In this document: positions 27,154-36,263 of the stretch, piece after piece
Layout: each line of letters starts with the position of its first letter
How positions within the stretch are numbered: position 1 is the stretch's first letter
Source of the DNA: Flavobacteriaceae bacterium NBU2973
GTDB lineage: Bacteria; Bacteroidota; Bacteroidia; Flavobacteriales; Flavobacteriaceae
Assembly: GCA_026162565.1 (NCBI GenBank)
Contig: JAOEIQ010000006.1
Location: 124,001-188,000 of the forward strand
Length of the DNA: 64,000 nt
Reading direction: 5' to 3'
Program-made: the position numbers and the translations under genes
The notes under the pieces: model-generated
What the model was told of the DNA's origin: nothing
Seen by the model: the letters and a program-made list of their open reading frames with translations, nothing else
Database searches by the model: none

Positions 27154-27948
27154 ATGAAAACAAAAATTACACAATTTTTAGATTCTGGTTTATTAGACAG
27201 ATATGTAGTTGGAGAAGTAACACCATCAGAAATTAAAACTGTTGAGTTGTATATTGAAACGTATCCTGAAATTAAAGATGAATATGAGTTTTTACAGGAT
27301 ACCCTTGAGATAGTTAGCATGAGTAATGCTAAAAAAGTACCAAATAACCAATTATCTAATATCTTAATCCAACTAGATGATAAGCCAGTTATAAAATTAA
27401 CTCAGCCAAAAAAACGTTCGCCTTGGTTTACATTAGCCGCAAGTATTGCTGCATTAATTTTTGGAAGCACTACTTACATGCTTTACAATCAAAATCAAGC
27501 TCTACTTGAAGAAAACCAAGTAGTAGTCGAAGAGATTTTCGATTTGCGAAGTGATATTGATGAGAATAACAGGATGTTAGAAAACTTAAATAGCGAGTTT
27601 TTAAAATTAAATAATCCTGAAACTGAAAAATATGTTTTAAGAGGTAATGCTAGAGCAAAGAATCTAAAAACAGTAGCCTATATTAATCCAGTCGATAAAT
27701 CATCACTAATCGATGTCATTTCTCTACCAGAATTACCTAAAGAACAATGCTACCAAATGTGGGTAGAATTGCAAGACAAAATGGTAAGCCTAGGTATTTT
27801 AGATGAAACAGATAGACAACTCAAACAAGTGCCTTATATGGAAGATGCTCTTGGGTTAAGTATTACCATAGAGCCTAAAGGCGGTAATAATAATGCTTCT
27901 GTTGAAAACGCAGTCGCTACAATTCCTTTAAAAGTAAAAGATAACTAA
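27154..27948 (+). CDS. RskA-like transmembrane anti-sigma factor
   Basis: A 264-residue protein with an N-terminal cytoplasmic sigma-binding part (LLDRYVVGEVTPSEIKTVELYIETYPEIKDEYEFLQ), one membrane helix (about residues 89-110), a short coiled coil and a periplasmic RskA domain (LPELPKEQCYQMWVELQDKMVSLGIL, about 190-215, and LGLSITIEPKGG). It pairs with the sigma gene just upstream. Release would need proteolysis or a conformational signal; nothing identifies the stimulus. Confidence 0.88.
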   Translation: MKTKITQFLDSGLLDRYVVGEVTPSEIKTVELYIETYPEIKDEYEFLQDTLEIVSMSNAKKVPNNQLSNILIQLDDKPVIKLTQPKKRSPWFTLAASIAALIFGSTTYMLYNQNQALLEENQVVVEEIFDLRSDIDENNRMLENLNSEFLKLNNPETEKYVLRGNARAKNLKTVAYINPVDKSSLIDVISLPELPKEQCYQMWVELQDKMVSLGILDETDRQLKQVPYMEDALGLSITIEPKGGNNNASVENAVATIPLKVKDN

Positions 27949-27952
27949 AAAT

Positions 27953-27981
27953 AAAAGAGAGCTATTAAGCTCTCTTTTTTT
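27953..27981. terminator. Bidirectional terminator between anti-sigma gene and aquaporin
   Basis: A perfect 11-bp stem AAAAGAGAGCT / AGCTCTCTTTT with a 4-base loop followed by T residues lies between convergent genes. Confidence 0.85.
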
Positions 27982-28000
27982 ATTAATATATATATCTACG

Positions 28001-28687
28001 TTATTCTTTATCAAACAAAGCTTTATGTAATAATCCCGCCACAATAGCTCCAGCTATAGGTGCAACCCAAAACAACCATAATTGTCCAGTGTAATCACCT
28101 CCAGCAAATAAAGCTTGGCTAGTAGATCTTGCAGGATTTACAGATGTATTAGTAATTGGAATACTTATTAAATGTATTAAAGTTAACCCTAAACCAATTG
28201 CAATTGGCGCAAAACCTTTTGGAGCTCTAGCATTTGTGCTTCCTAAAATGATTAACAAAAAGAACATAGTCAATAAAAATTCTGCAATTAAAGCAGAAGT
28301 CATTGAATAACCTCCTGGAGATAAAGCATCGTAACCATTAGATGCAAAACCTCCAATATCAGTAAAACCAGCTTTTCCTGATATTATCATGTATAAAGCG
28401 CCTGCAGCAACACAAGCACCTACTAATTGAGCAACAATATAACCAGGCAACTCTTTGCCCTCAAATTTTCCTCCTGCCCAAAGACCTAACGATACAGCTG
28501 GATTAAAATGACCTCCAGAAATATGACCAACAGCATAGGCCATTGTTAATACAGTTAAACCAAATGCTAGTGCAACACCAGCAAATCCAATACCTAATTC
28601 TGGAAATGCAGCAGCAAAAATTGCACTACCACAACCTCCAAACACAAGCCAAAAAGTTCCAAAGAATTCTGCAAATAATTTTTTCAT
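28001..28687 (-). CDS. aqpZ: Aquaporin Z-like water channel (MIP family)
   Basis: A 228-residue six-helix channel with both NPA boxes: [17 protein letters not shown] (about 54-70) and [20 protein letters not shown] (about 175-194). The residues around the second box (TSVNPARS) and the overall length fit the water-selective AqpZ group rather than glycerol facilitators. It acts in the inner membrane. It is convergent with the sigma/anti-sigma pair and apparently single. Confidence 0.93.
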   Translation of the reverse strand: MKKLFAEFFGTFWLVFGGCGSAIFAAAFPELGIGFAGVALAFGLTVLTMAYAVGHISGGHFNPAVSLGLWAGGKFEGKELPGYIVAQLVGACVAAGALYMIISGKAGFTDIGGFASNGYDALSPGGYSMTSALIAEFLLTMFFLLIILGSTNARAPKGFAPIAIGLGLTLIHLISIPITNTSVNPARSTSQALFAGGDYTGQLWLFWVAPIAGAIVAGLLHKALFDKE

Positions 28688-28829
28688 AATTTTAAAATTT
28701 ATTAGTTAGTTAAGTTAAAATATAAATTATTATTAATAAGACACTTATTTTATTGATAAGTCACTAATATTGTTAACTATTTTAATAACAATCATACCTT
28801 TTTATTTACAACTTTTACTTTAAAAGCAG

Positions 28830-28837
28830 TATCTTTG
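28830..28837 (+). promoter_or_regulatory. Bacteroidetes -7 element (TATCTTTG) for the 28.9-31.9 kb operon
   Basis: TATCTTTG lies 24 bases upstream of the ATG at 28862 and fits the consensus exactly; it would drive the four overlapping genes that follow. Confidence 0.55.
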
Positions 28838-28861
28838 TCAATATTTTATCAATATAAATAG

Positions 28862-29065
28862 ATGAAGCTTTTAATACTTACATTAGTTCTTTTAGGCCTT
28901 GCAATTGCAGGAATAGCTATAAAAATTTGGGCAAAAAAAGATGGGGAATTTGCTGGAACTTGTGCTAGCCAAAATCCTATGCTCAATAGAGATGGAGAAG
29001 CTTGTGGATTTTGTGGTAAAACTCCAGATCAATTTAAAGATTGTAGCGAACCTCAACATTCTTAA
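28862..29065 (+). CDS. Small cysteine-rich membrane or secreted protein
   Basis: A 67-residue protein with an N-terminal hydrophobic helix (about residues 3-24) and a short exported tail carrying four cysteines in the pattern GTCASQNP, ACGFCG and KDCS. Similar short proteins occur in flavobacteria without a function. The CGFCG core could hold a metal or a disulfide. It leads a tightly packed operon with a glycosyltransferase, an ECF sigma factor and an NRAMP-like transporter. Confidence 0.7.
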   Translation: MKLLILTLVLLGLAIAGIAIKIWAKKDGEFAGTCASQNPMLNRDGEACGFCGKTPDQFKDCSEPQHS

Positions 29066-29070
29066 AATAC

Positions 29071-30183
29071 ATGATTATTCTTGATGTATTTTTCTACATC
29101 TTCTGTTTAGTTGTAGCAATTCAAATTATATATTACTTATTAGTTTTTGGCAAATTTGCTTTTTCTAAATCAAAAAAACATTCGCAAAAAAATATTGCAG
29201 TATCTGTTATTATTTGTGCAAAAAACGAAGCAGAAAACCTTGAAAAATTTCTTCCAGATATTATAAATCAAGATTATCCAGAGTTTGAAATTGTTCTTAT
29301 TAACGATATGTCTAATGATAATACATTAGATGTTATGGAGAGTTTCAATGAAGATCATCAAAATATAAAAGTTGTAAATGTAAAAACTCATGATGCTTTT
29401 TGGGGAAACAAAAAATACGCTTTAACTCTTGGTATTAAAGCTGCAAAAAATAACTTTCTTTTATTTACAGATGCAGATTGTAAACCAATTTCTAATCAGT
29501 GGATTAGAGAAATGTCTTCGCATTTTAGCAACACAAAAACCATTGTGTTAGGTTATGGAGCACACACTAAAATTAAAAGCTCTTTACTAAATAAACTAAT
29601 TAGATACGAAACACTCTTAACTGCCATTCAGTATTTTTCTTATGCAAAAATTGGACTCCCTTATATGGGAGTTGGCAGAAATTTAGCGTATACAAAAGAG
29701 GCATTTTTTGTCGCCAATGGTTTTATGAATCATATGAATGTTAGATCTGGTGATGATGATTTATTTATAAATCAAATAGCAACAAAACATAATACATCCA
29801 TTTGCTTTTCAGAAGAGAGTGTTACAACCTCAATTCCAGAAATCTCTTTTAAAAAATGGTATAGACAAAAGAGACGCCATATCACCACAGCAAATCATTA
29901 CAAACCTATTCACAAAATAGTATTAGCATTATTTTATATCACACAATTTCTTTTTTGGAGTGTTGGAATTATATTATTAGCCTTTCTTTTTAACTGGAAA
30001 ATAGTTGTATCACTATTCATTTTAAGAATAGTACTTCAGCTACTAATAATTGTATTTTCAGCCAAAAAACTCAATGAGAAAGGACTTATACTACTATCTC
30101 TATTTTTAGAACCTTTTTTAATTATAATACAAATGGTTATCTTTATCAATAATCTTGTTTCAAAACCAAATTATTGGAAATAA
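29071..30183 (+). CDS. Family 2 glycosyltransferase, membrane-bound
   Basis: A 370-residue GT2 enzyme with one N-terminal membrane helix and two or three C-terminal ones (about 285-360). The catalytic core shows VSVIICAKNEAENLEKF, VLINDMSNDNT, the DxD metal site in FTDADCKPIS, and the acceptor-side SGDDDLFINQ followed by KWYRQKRRH, as in processive or lipid-linked GT2 enzymes. The sugar donor and acceptor are unknown. It ends overlapping the sigma gene by 10 bases. Confidence 0.85.
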   Translation: MIILDVFFYIFCLVVAIQIIYYLLVFGKFAFSKSKKHSQKNIAVSVIICAKNEAENLEKFLPDIINQDYPEFEIVLINDMSNDNTLDVMESFNEDHQNIKVVNVKTHDAFWGNKKYALTLGIKAAKNNFLLFTDADCKPISNQWIREMSSHFSNTKTIVLGYGAHTKIKSSLLNKLIRYETLLTAIQYFSYAKIGLPYMGVGRNLAYTKEAFFVANGFMNHMNVRSGDDDLFINQIATKHNTSICFSEESVTTSIPEISFKKWYRQKRRHITTANHYKPIHKIVLALFYITQFLFWSVGIILLAFLFNWKIVVSLFILRIVLQLLIIVFSAKKLNEKGLILLSLFLEPFLIIIQMVIFINNLVSKPNYWK

Positions 30184-30722
30184 AAAAAGCCATTAAACTC
30201 GCTAAAGAGAACAATCAAAAAGCATTTAATTTTCTTCTAAATACTTATTGGGATGATGTTTTTGGATTTCAATTAAAGCGTATTGAAAATGAAAATGATG
30301 CTGAAGATATTACCATACAAACGTTTTCAAAAGCTTTTGACAGAATAGAAACTTTTGATGAAAGGTATAAATTTAAAACCTGGTTGATTACCATTTCTAA
30401 AAACATTCATATTGATTTAATTAGAAAAGAAAAAAGCAAACCAAAAGCTAGCATATCTAAAGACGATGAAGAAAAAGCTTATCAAGTTTTAGATGAGGCT
30501 CCTTCTCCTGAAGACAAGTTGATTACGGAGCAAAATTTAGCAAAGTTGCTTCGTGACATCAAAAAACTAAAACCCCATTATCAAGAAGTCATTAACCTTC
30601 GTTATTTTCAAGAATTGAGCTACAAAGAAATTTCAGAAAAACTAAATGAACCTATTAATAATGTTAAGGTGAAACTCTTAAGAGCTAAAAAACTATTGGC
30701 TGAAATTATTCAGAAAAAGTAA
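30174..30722 (+). CDS. ECF RNA polymerase sigma factor (orphan)
   Basis: A 182-residue sigma-70 family protein opened by TTG 30174 within the end of the glycosyltransferase frame. Region 2: VFGFQLKRIENENDAEDITIQTFSKAFDRIETFDERYKFKTWLITISKNIHIDLIRKE; region 4: YQEVINLRYFQELSYKEISEKLNEPINNVKVKLLRAKKLL (read as two parts). No anti-sigma gene is adjacent. Strong overlap with both neighbours implies coupled translation, so sigma level would track that of the glycosyltransferase and transporter. Confidence 0.88.
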   Translation: MEIKKAIKLAKENNQKAFNFLLNTYWDDVFGFQLKRIENENDAEDITIQTFSKAFDRIETFDERYKFKTWLITISKNIHIDLIRKEKSKPKASISKDDEEKAYQVLDEAPSPEDKLITEQNLAKLLRDIKKLKPHYQEVINLRYFQELSYKEISEKLNEPINNVKVKLLRAKKLLAEIIQKK

Positions 30723-31936
30723 TGTCGCAACTTTTTAACAAATTAGGCCCTGGATTACTTTTTGCGGGAGCCGCAATTGGTGTATCGCATCTAGTACAAT
30801 CTACAAGAGCTGGTGCAGATTTTGGTTTAGGTCTAATTTGGGCTTTATTACTCGTAAATTTATTTAAATATCCTTTTTTTCAATTTGGTCCTCGTTATGC
30901 TGCTGCAACAGGAGAAAGCTTATTAGATGGTTATAAAAAGTTAGGGAAAGGAGTATTAATAACTTATTATGCGCTAACTTTTCTAACAATGTTTACCATA
31001 CAAACTGCTGTTACAATCGTAACTGCTGGTTTAGCTTCTTCTCTATTTGGAGATTTTATAAGTATAGAAGTTTGGACAGTCATCATTCTTGTAATCTGTT
31101 TTTTACTATTAATAATAGGTAAATACCAACTTTTAGATAAAGCTATAAAAGTTATAATATTGACCTTAACAATAAGTACAATTTTAGCTGTAGGTTTTGC
31201 ATTAACCGAAATATCAACTCCAGTTTCAATTAAACAAATAGTACCAAACAACTCTGTAGAAATAGCATTTTTAATCGCATTTATGGGTTGGATGCCAGCT
31301 CCTTTAGATATATCTATCTGGCATTCTCTTTGGGCTATTGAGAAAAAAAAGAATATAGAAGAATTTACACCAAAGTCTGCCTTGTTTGATTTTAATGTTG
31401 GTTATTTCAGTACCATTTTTCTAGGTATTGGTTTTGTTTTATTAGGTGCACTTATTATGCATAGTAGTAATGAAGCTTTTAGTTCTTCTGCTGGAGCTTT
31501 TGCAAATCAATTAATCAATATGTATACAACGAGTCTTGGTAATTGGTCTTACATAATAATTGGTATTGCTGCATTTACAACTATGTTTAGTACAACACTT
31601 ACCACGTTAGATGCATCTCCAAGAGCAATGGATAGAACCAGTGAATTACTTTTTAATAAAACATACAAGCAAGGATACTTATTTTGGATAGTATTATTAG
31701 GAACTGGAACGGCTTTAATATTCGTGTTTTTAGCTTCAGAAATGGGGTTACTTATAAAAATAGCAACTATTTTATCCTTTTTAACAGCTCCATTTTATGC
31801 TGCAATAAACTATAAGCTTATTTCAAGTAAGCATACTCCTATCGAATGGCAACCATCAAAAAGTTTACATATTTTAAGTTGGTTAGGCGTTCTATTTTTA
31901 GTTGGTTTTAGTGTTTGGTATCTTACTACATTGTAA
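30722..31936 (+). CDS. Divergent NRAMP-superfamily membrane transporter
   Basis: A 404-residue protein with about eleven hydrophobic helices and the NRAMP start GPGLLFAGAAIG. The metal-binding DPGN of helix 1 is replaced by GVSH at residues 20-23 and the MPH of helix 6 by MPA at 191-193 (GWMPAPLDISIW), so canonical manganese/iron transport is doubtful. Other NRAMP-like parts (TTMFSTTLTTLDASPRAMDR) are present. It could carry another cation or a non-metal substrate. Start overlaps the sigma gene stop (TAATG). Confidence 0.75.
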   Translation: MSQLFNKLGPGLLFAGAAIGVSHLVQSTRAGADFGLGLIWALLLVNLFKYPFFQFGPRYAAATGESLLDGYKKLGKGVLITYYALTFLTMFTIQTAVTIVTAGLASSLFGDFISIEVWTVIILVICFLLLIIGKYQLLDKAIKVIILTLTISTILAVGFALTEISTPVSIKQIVPNNSVEIAFLIAFMGWMPAPLDISIWHSLWAIEKKKNIEEFTPKSALFDFNVGYFSTIFLGIGFVLLGALIMHSSNEAFSSSAGAFANQLINMYTTSLGNWSYIIIGIAAFTTMFSTTLTTLDASPRAMDRTSELLFNKTYKQGYLFWIVLLGTGTALIFVFLASEMGLLIKIATILSFLTAPFYAAINYKLISSKHTPIEWQPSKSLHILSWLGVLFLVGFSVWYLTTL

Positions 31937-31958
31937 ATAGTTTTAAAAGAATACTTCG

Positions 31959-31966
31959 TATCTTTG
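31959..31966 (+). promoter_or_regulatory. Bacteroidetes -7 element (TATCTTTG) upstream of lipA
   Basis: TATCTTTG fits TAnnTTTG; it lies about 145 bases before lipA, so a long leader would result. The 175-bp gap has no other gene. Confidence 0.4.
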
Positions 31967-32111
31967 TATTTCGTTTTTTAGATATGAAATGAGCATAAAC
32001 AAATTTCATCATTAACTATGATATAGTATGATTAAAATTTTTATGCGAATTACTGAATGTACAGAAATTTTTAGTTTCTTAAATTTCAGTAAACTATAAA
32101 ATTTCAAACAG

Positions 32112-32990
32112 ATGAATACAGATACTGCTTCAAATATTTTACCTGACAGAAAAGGCAAACCTAAATGGTTACGTGTCAAACTTCCAACTGGAAAAAAATA
32201 CACAGAACTACGTGGATTAGTAGATAAATACAAATTAAACACTATTTGCACATCTGGTAGTTGTCCAAATATGGGAGAATGTTGGGGAGAGGGAACAGCA
32301 ACCTTTATGATTTTAGGAAATATTTGCACAAGATCTTGTGGCTTTTGTGGTGTAAAAACTGGTAGACCTGAATCTGTAGATTGGGATGAACCCGAAAAAG
32401 TAGCCCGTTCTATTAAAATAATGCAAATTAAACATGCTGTTTTAACCAGTGTTGATCGTGATGATTTAAAAGATATGGGAAGCATTATGTGGAGTGAGAC
32501 TGTAAAAGCTGTTCGCAGAATGAATCCTGAAACAACTCTTGAAACCCTTATTCCTGACTTTCAAGGGATCGAACAACACATTGACAGAATCATTGACGTT
32601 GCTCCCGAAGTCGTTTCTCATAATATAGAAACTGTTAGAAGACTCACAAGAGAGGTTAGAATTCAAGCAAAATATGATAGAAGTTTAGGGGTTTTAAATT
32701 ATTTAAAACAACAAGGTCAACGCCGAACAAAATCAGGTATTATGCTTGGTCTAGGTGAAACTCGCGAGGAGGTTATCGAAACGCTTCATGATCTAAAAGA
32801 AAATGATGTAGATGTAGTGACTATTGGTCAATACCTTCAACCAAGTAAAAAGCACTTACCTGTAAAGCGTTTTATTTTACCAGCTGAATTTGATGAATAC
32901 AAGCAAATTGGTTTAGATTTAGGTTTTAGACATGTAGAAAGTAGTGCCCTAGTTCGTTCTTCTTATAAAGCTCAAAAACATATTAATTAA
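32112..32990 (+). CDS. lipA: Lipoyl synthase
   Basis: A 292-residue radical SAM enzyme. The radical SAM triad is in [15 protein letters not shown] (C-x3-C-x2-C, about residues 75-89); the auxiliary cluster cysteines are in [17 protein letters not shown] (C-x4-C-x5-C, about 48-64); the conserved C-terminal RSSY is in [11 protein letters not shown]. It inserts two sulfur atoms into octanoylated proteins to form lipoyl groups. The gapdh ATG follows its stop without a gap. Confidence 0.97.
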   Translation: MNTDTASNILPDRKGKPKWLRVKLPTGKKYTELRGLVDKYKLNTICTSGSCPNMGECWGEGTATFMILGNICTRSCGFCGVKTGRPESVDWDEPEKVARSIKIMQIKHAVLTSVDRDDLKDMGSIMWSETVKAVRRMNPETTLETLIPDFQGIEQHIDRIIDVAPEVVSHNIETVRRLTREVRIQAKYDRSLGVLNYLKQQGQRRTKSGIMLGLGETREEVIETLHDLKENDVDVVTIGQYLQPSKKHLPVKRFILPAEFDEYKQIGLDLGFRHVESSALVRSSYKAQKHIN

Positions 32991-33989
32991 ATGATTCGTG
33001 TAGCTATAAATGGCTTCGGAAGAATTGGAAGGAGACTTATTCGCCTATTACATAACCATCCTAAAATTAATGTTGTTGCTATTAATGATTTAGCAGATTC
33101 TAAAACATTAAGTCATCTTTTAAAATACGATAGCATTCATGGTGTTTTTACTATGGAAATCTCTCATGACGACAACCATATTATAATAGATGGTAATCAA
33201 ATACCTTTATTAAACGAAAATCATCCAAAAAACTGTAATTGGAAACCTTATAACGTTGATTTTGTAATTGAAGCTACAGGAAAGTTTAAAACAATACCTG
33301 ATTTAAATTATCATATTGAAAATGGAGCAAAACAGGTTATTTTAAGTGTTCCGCCATTAGAGGATTCCATTAAAACCATAGTACTTGGTGTAAATGATGA
33401 TAGTATTGATGGTTCAGAACGTATTATTTCTAATGCTTCATGTACTACAAATAATGCTGCTCCAATGATTGATATTATAAATGATCTTTGTGGCATTAAT
33501 CAGGCTTACATAACAACTATTCATTCTTATACAACAGATCAAAGTTTACACGACCAGCCTCATCGAGATTTACGTCGAGCGAGAGCTGCAGGCCAATCTA
33601 TTGTTCCTACAACCACTGGCGCAGCAAAAGCTTTAACAAAAATATTTCCAGAATTATCTCATGCCATCGGAGGTTGTGGTATTAGAGTACCCGTGGCGAA
33701 TGGCTCACTAACTGATATAACATTTAATGTAAAACATACTACTTCCATTGAAGCTATCAATAAAGCTTTTAAGGTAGCTTCTCAAACCAAATACAAAAGT
33801 ATACTCGAATATACAGAAGATCCTATAGTATCGATAGATATAGTAGGAAACACACATTCATGTATTTTTGATGCGCAAATGACTTCTGTTATTGATAATA
33901 TGGTAAAAATTATTGGTTGGTACGATAACGAGACTGGTTATTCGAGTAGAATTATTGATTTAATATGCAATTTATCGGATAAAAATTAG
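32991..33989 (+). CDS. gap: Type I glyceraldehyde-3-phosphate dehydrogenase
   Basis: A 332-residue enzyme. N-terminal Rossmann motif IRVAINGFGRIGRRLIR, catalytic cysteine in SNASCTTNNAAP (about 147-158), followed by TIHSYTTDQ and TTGAAKALTKIFPEL, and WYDNETGYSSR near the end. NDLADSKTLSHLLKYDS after the cofactor loop suggests NAD preference by resemblance. It may be one of two GAPDH copies, glycolytic or gluconeogenic, which this window cannot show. Cotranscribed with lipA. Confidence 0.93.
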   Translation: MIRVAINGFGRIGRRLIRLLHNHPKINVVAINDLADSKTLSHLLKYDSIHGVFTMEISHDDNHIIIDGNQIPLLNENHPKNCNWKPYNVDFVIEATGKFKTIPDLNYHIENGAKQVILSVPPLEDSIKTIVLGVNDDSIDGSERIISNASCTTNNAAPMIDIINDLCGINQAYITTIHSYTTDQSLHDQPHRDLRRARAAGQSIVPTTTGAAKALTKIFPELSHAIGGCGIRVPVANGSLTDITFNVKHTTSIEAINKAFKVASQTKYKSILEYTEDPIVSIDIVGNTHSCIFDAQMTSVIDNMVKIIGWYDNETGYSSRIIDLICNLSDKN

Positions 33990-34008
33990 CTTTTGTCGAA
34001 GAAATAGT

Positions 34009-34016
34009 TATATTTG
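34009..34016 (+). promoter_or_regulatory. Bacteroidetes -7 element (TATATTTG) for the hybrid kinase, inside a direct repeat
   Basis: TATATTTG lies 18 bases before the ATG at 34035. The octamer TTTGTCGA occurs at 33992-33999 and again at 34013-34020, 21 bp apart, overlapping this element. Confidence 0.45.
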
Positions 34017-34034
34017 TCGATAAAATGACTTTAA

Positions 34035-36263
34035 ATGTCCCAAGTCAAGTATTACATATTAGCCGTTTTTTTAGCCTTATCAATAGCATCTTTCGCTTCA
34101 GATAGTATTTTTGATCAAGGTGGAAATTCTCCAAAAGATAAGATAGAAGATAATATCAAACAAGCTCAATTACTATTTGATAGAGGCGACTATTTCGATG
34201 CACTCATAGCACTTCAAACTACTTTAAAAATTGCTGAAGACTCTAAAAATAAAGAAAAAGAAGGTGAAATTCTCATAAAAATTGGTGAGCTTCAATTTTT
34301 AACTGGTGATTCTGAAAACGCCATATCAACATTAATAAAAGCAGCAGAAATCAATCGTTTATTGTCTAATGATATGAATTTGGCTGTTATCTATAACTTG
34401 AATGGTGAAATCTATGCAAGTAAAGGAGACTTTAAAAATGCCCTAGATTATTATGATACTTCCAAATCCCTTTTTGAACAAGAAGGTGTTGAAACATTAG
34501 TTGCTCAAGTCTTATATAATGAATCCAAAATTTTAATAGAACAAAAAAAGTACAATTTAGCGAGTCCATTACTTGAAAAATCCATTGTTAAATCTAAAAG
34601 TGAAAAAGCAAACGATTTAACAAGTAAAGCATTAGTTAAAAGTGGTTTAACTTACTTAAATCTGAATAATCTTGACAAAGCTTTATCACAAACCATTGAA
34701 GGTTTTGAGCTAGCAAATGAAAATAACTTCTCTCAAACTTTGAGTGAAGCGCATTCCGTATTGAGTACTATTTATGAGCAAAAAGGTGATTTTAAGAATT
34801 CAAATATTCACTTACGCCAATTTATTAAACTGAATGATAGTATTAACAAAGCTAAATTCGAAAAATTAGGTCCAAATAAAGAGGCTCAATTTTTATTAAA
34901 TACTAAAGACCGAATTAACACAGATTTACAGCAAGAATTAATTCAAGAAAAGGCTGATGATGATGTAAACAAATTAACTACTGTGTTAAGTGTTTTGCTA
35001 ATCACATTCTTATCATTATTAACCTTATCATTATATAAAAACAATAACATTAGGTTAAAAACTAACAACATGCTTCATAAGAAGAATGATGAGCTTTTAA
35101 CTGAAAAAGAGCGTGCAGAAATTGCTGCCCAAACCAAAACAAAATTTTTATCGACTGTAACTCATGAGTTAAGAACACCTTTATATGCAGTTACCGGAAT
35201 TACAAATATGTTATTGGACGAAAATCCAAAACCTGAACAAATTCAGCACTTAAAATCTTTAAAATTTTCTGGAGATTATTTACTAACGTTTATTAACGAT
35301 ATCCTTCAAATAAATAAAATTGAAGCCAATAAAGTTGAACTAGATCCTGAAACTTTTAATTTAAAACATAAAGTAGAAAATGTAATTTCTGCTTTAAATA
35401 ATTCTGCTCACGATAATAATACTATTATTCATTATGAGTATGATAAAGATTTACCACAAGTGTTTAATGCAGATCAACTTAAAATATCTCAAATACTGAT
35501 TAACTTAATTGGTAACTCAATAAAGTTTACAAAAGATGGAGATATTTGGGTTCGCGTAAAAAAATTACACAATTCAAAAGAGAATTATACAGTTCATTTT
35601 GAAGTTGAAGATAACGGAATTGGTATTTCTAAAGAAAAGCAAGAAAGCTTATTTGAAAGCTTCAATCAAGGATCTGTACAAATTAATAGAAAATATGGAG
35701 GTACTGGACTTGGTCTCTCTATTGTAAAAGGACTAATCGGTATATTAAAGGGGAAAATATATATGAAAAGTACATTAGGAAAAGGCACAGCATTTTCTTT
35801 TGAAATTCCTATGGAATACTCAAAAGAAATAATAGAAGTTAAACAAGAAAACTTTACAACTAAAACCAAAGATCTTGATTTAAGTAAACTTCAAATATTA
35901 GTTGTTGAGGACAACAAAATAAATCAAATGATTACCAAGAAAATTCTTAATAAAATGGGATTAACTTGTCAAGTAGTCGATAATGGTGAAGAAGCTGTAG
36001 ATAAAGTTAAAAAAGAAGATTTTGCAGTAGTACTAATGGATATTCATATGCCTGGAATTAGTGGTATTGAAGCTACTAAACGCATACGATTATTCGACAA
36101 ACAACAGACAATATTTGCCTTAACAGCAGTGACACTTGAAGATAAAATGCAAGAATTTGAAGAAGCTGGCTTTGACGATATTATCTCTAAACCTTTTAAA
36201 CAGGAAGACTTCGAGAAAAAATTATACCAAGCATTAACTAAAACAGAAAAAGCTAACGCTTAA
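34035..36263 (+). CDS. TPR-containing hybrid histidine kinase/response regulator
   Basis: A 742-residue membrane protein. Signal-like N-terminus (about 1-20), then five to six TPR-type repeats in the periplasm (about 38-290), one membrane helix (about 314-334), a coiled coil, HisKA with phospho-His H377 in STVTHELRTPLYAVTG, HATPase with NLIGNSIKFTKDGD and GTGLGLSIVKGLIG, and a C-terminal receiver with VVLMDIHMPGISGIEATKRI. Phosphate would pass within the same chain; output partners are not next door. Its end overlaps lpxK by 11 bases, tail to tail. Confidence 0.92.
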   Translation: MSQVKYYILAVFLALSIASFASDSIFDQGGNSPKDKIEDNIKQAQLLFDRGDYFDALIALQTTLKIAEDSKNKEKEGEILIKIGELQFLTGDSENAISTLIKAAEINRLLSNDMNLAVIYNLNGEIYASKGDFKNALDYYDTSKSLFEQEGVETLVAQVLYNESKILIEQKKYNLASPLLEKSIVKSKSEKANDLTSKALVKSGLTYLNLNNLDKALSQTIEGFELANENNFSQTLSEAHSVLSTIYEQKGDFKNSNIHLRQFIKLNDSINKAKFEKLGPNKEAQFLLNTKDRINTDLQQELIQEKADDDVNKLTTVLSVLLITFLSLLTLSLYKNNNIRLKTNNMLHKKNDELLTEKERAEIAAQTKTKFLSTVTHELRTPLYAVTGITNMLLDENPKPEQIQHLKSLKFSGDYLLTFINDILQINKIEANKVELDPETFNLKHKVENVISALNNSAHDNNTIIHYEYDKDLPQVFNADQLKISQILINLIGNSIKFTKDGDIWVRVKKLHNSKENYTVHFEVEDNGIGISKEKQESLFESFNQGSVQINRKYGGTGLGLSIVKGLIGILKGKIYMKSTLGKGTAFSFEIPMEYSKEIIEVKQENFTTKTKDLDLSKLQILVVEDNKINQMITKKILNKMGLTCQVVDNGEEAVDKVKKEDFAVVLMDIHMPGISGIEATKRIRLFDKQQTIFALTAVTLEDKMQEFEEAGFDDIISKPFKQEDFEKKLYQALTKTEKANA

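Noticed and set aside
32012-32485. Minus-strand frame of 157 codons opposite lipA
   Set aside because: The plus frame carries all lipoyl synthase cysteine motifs; the opposing frame is a shadow.
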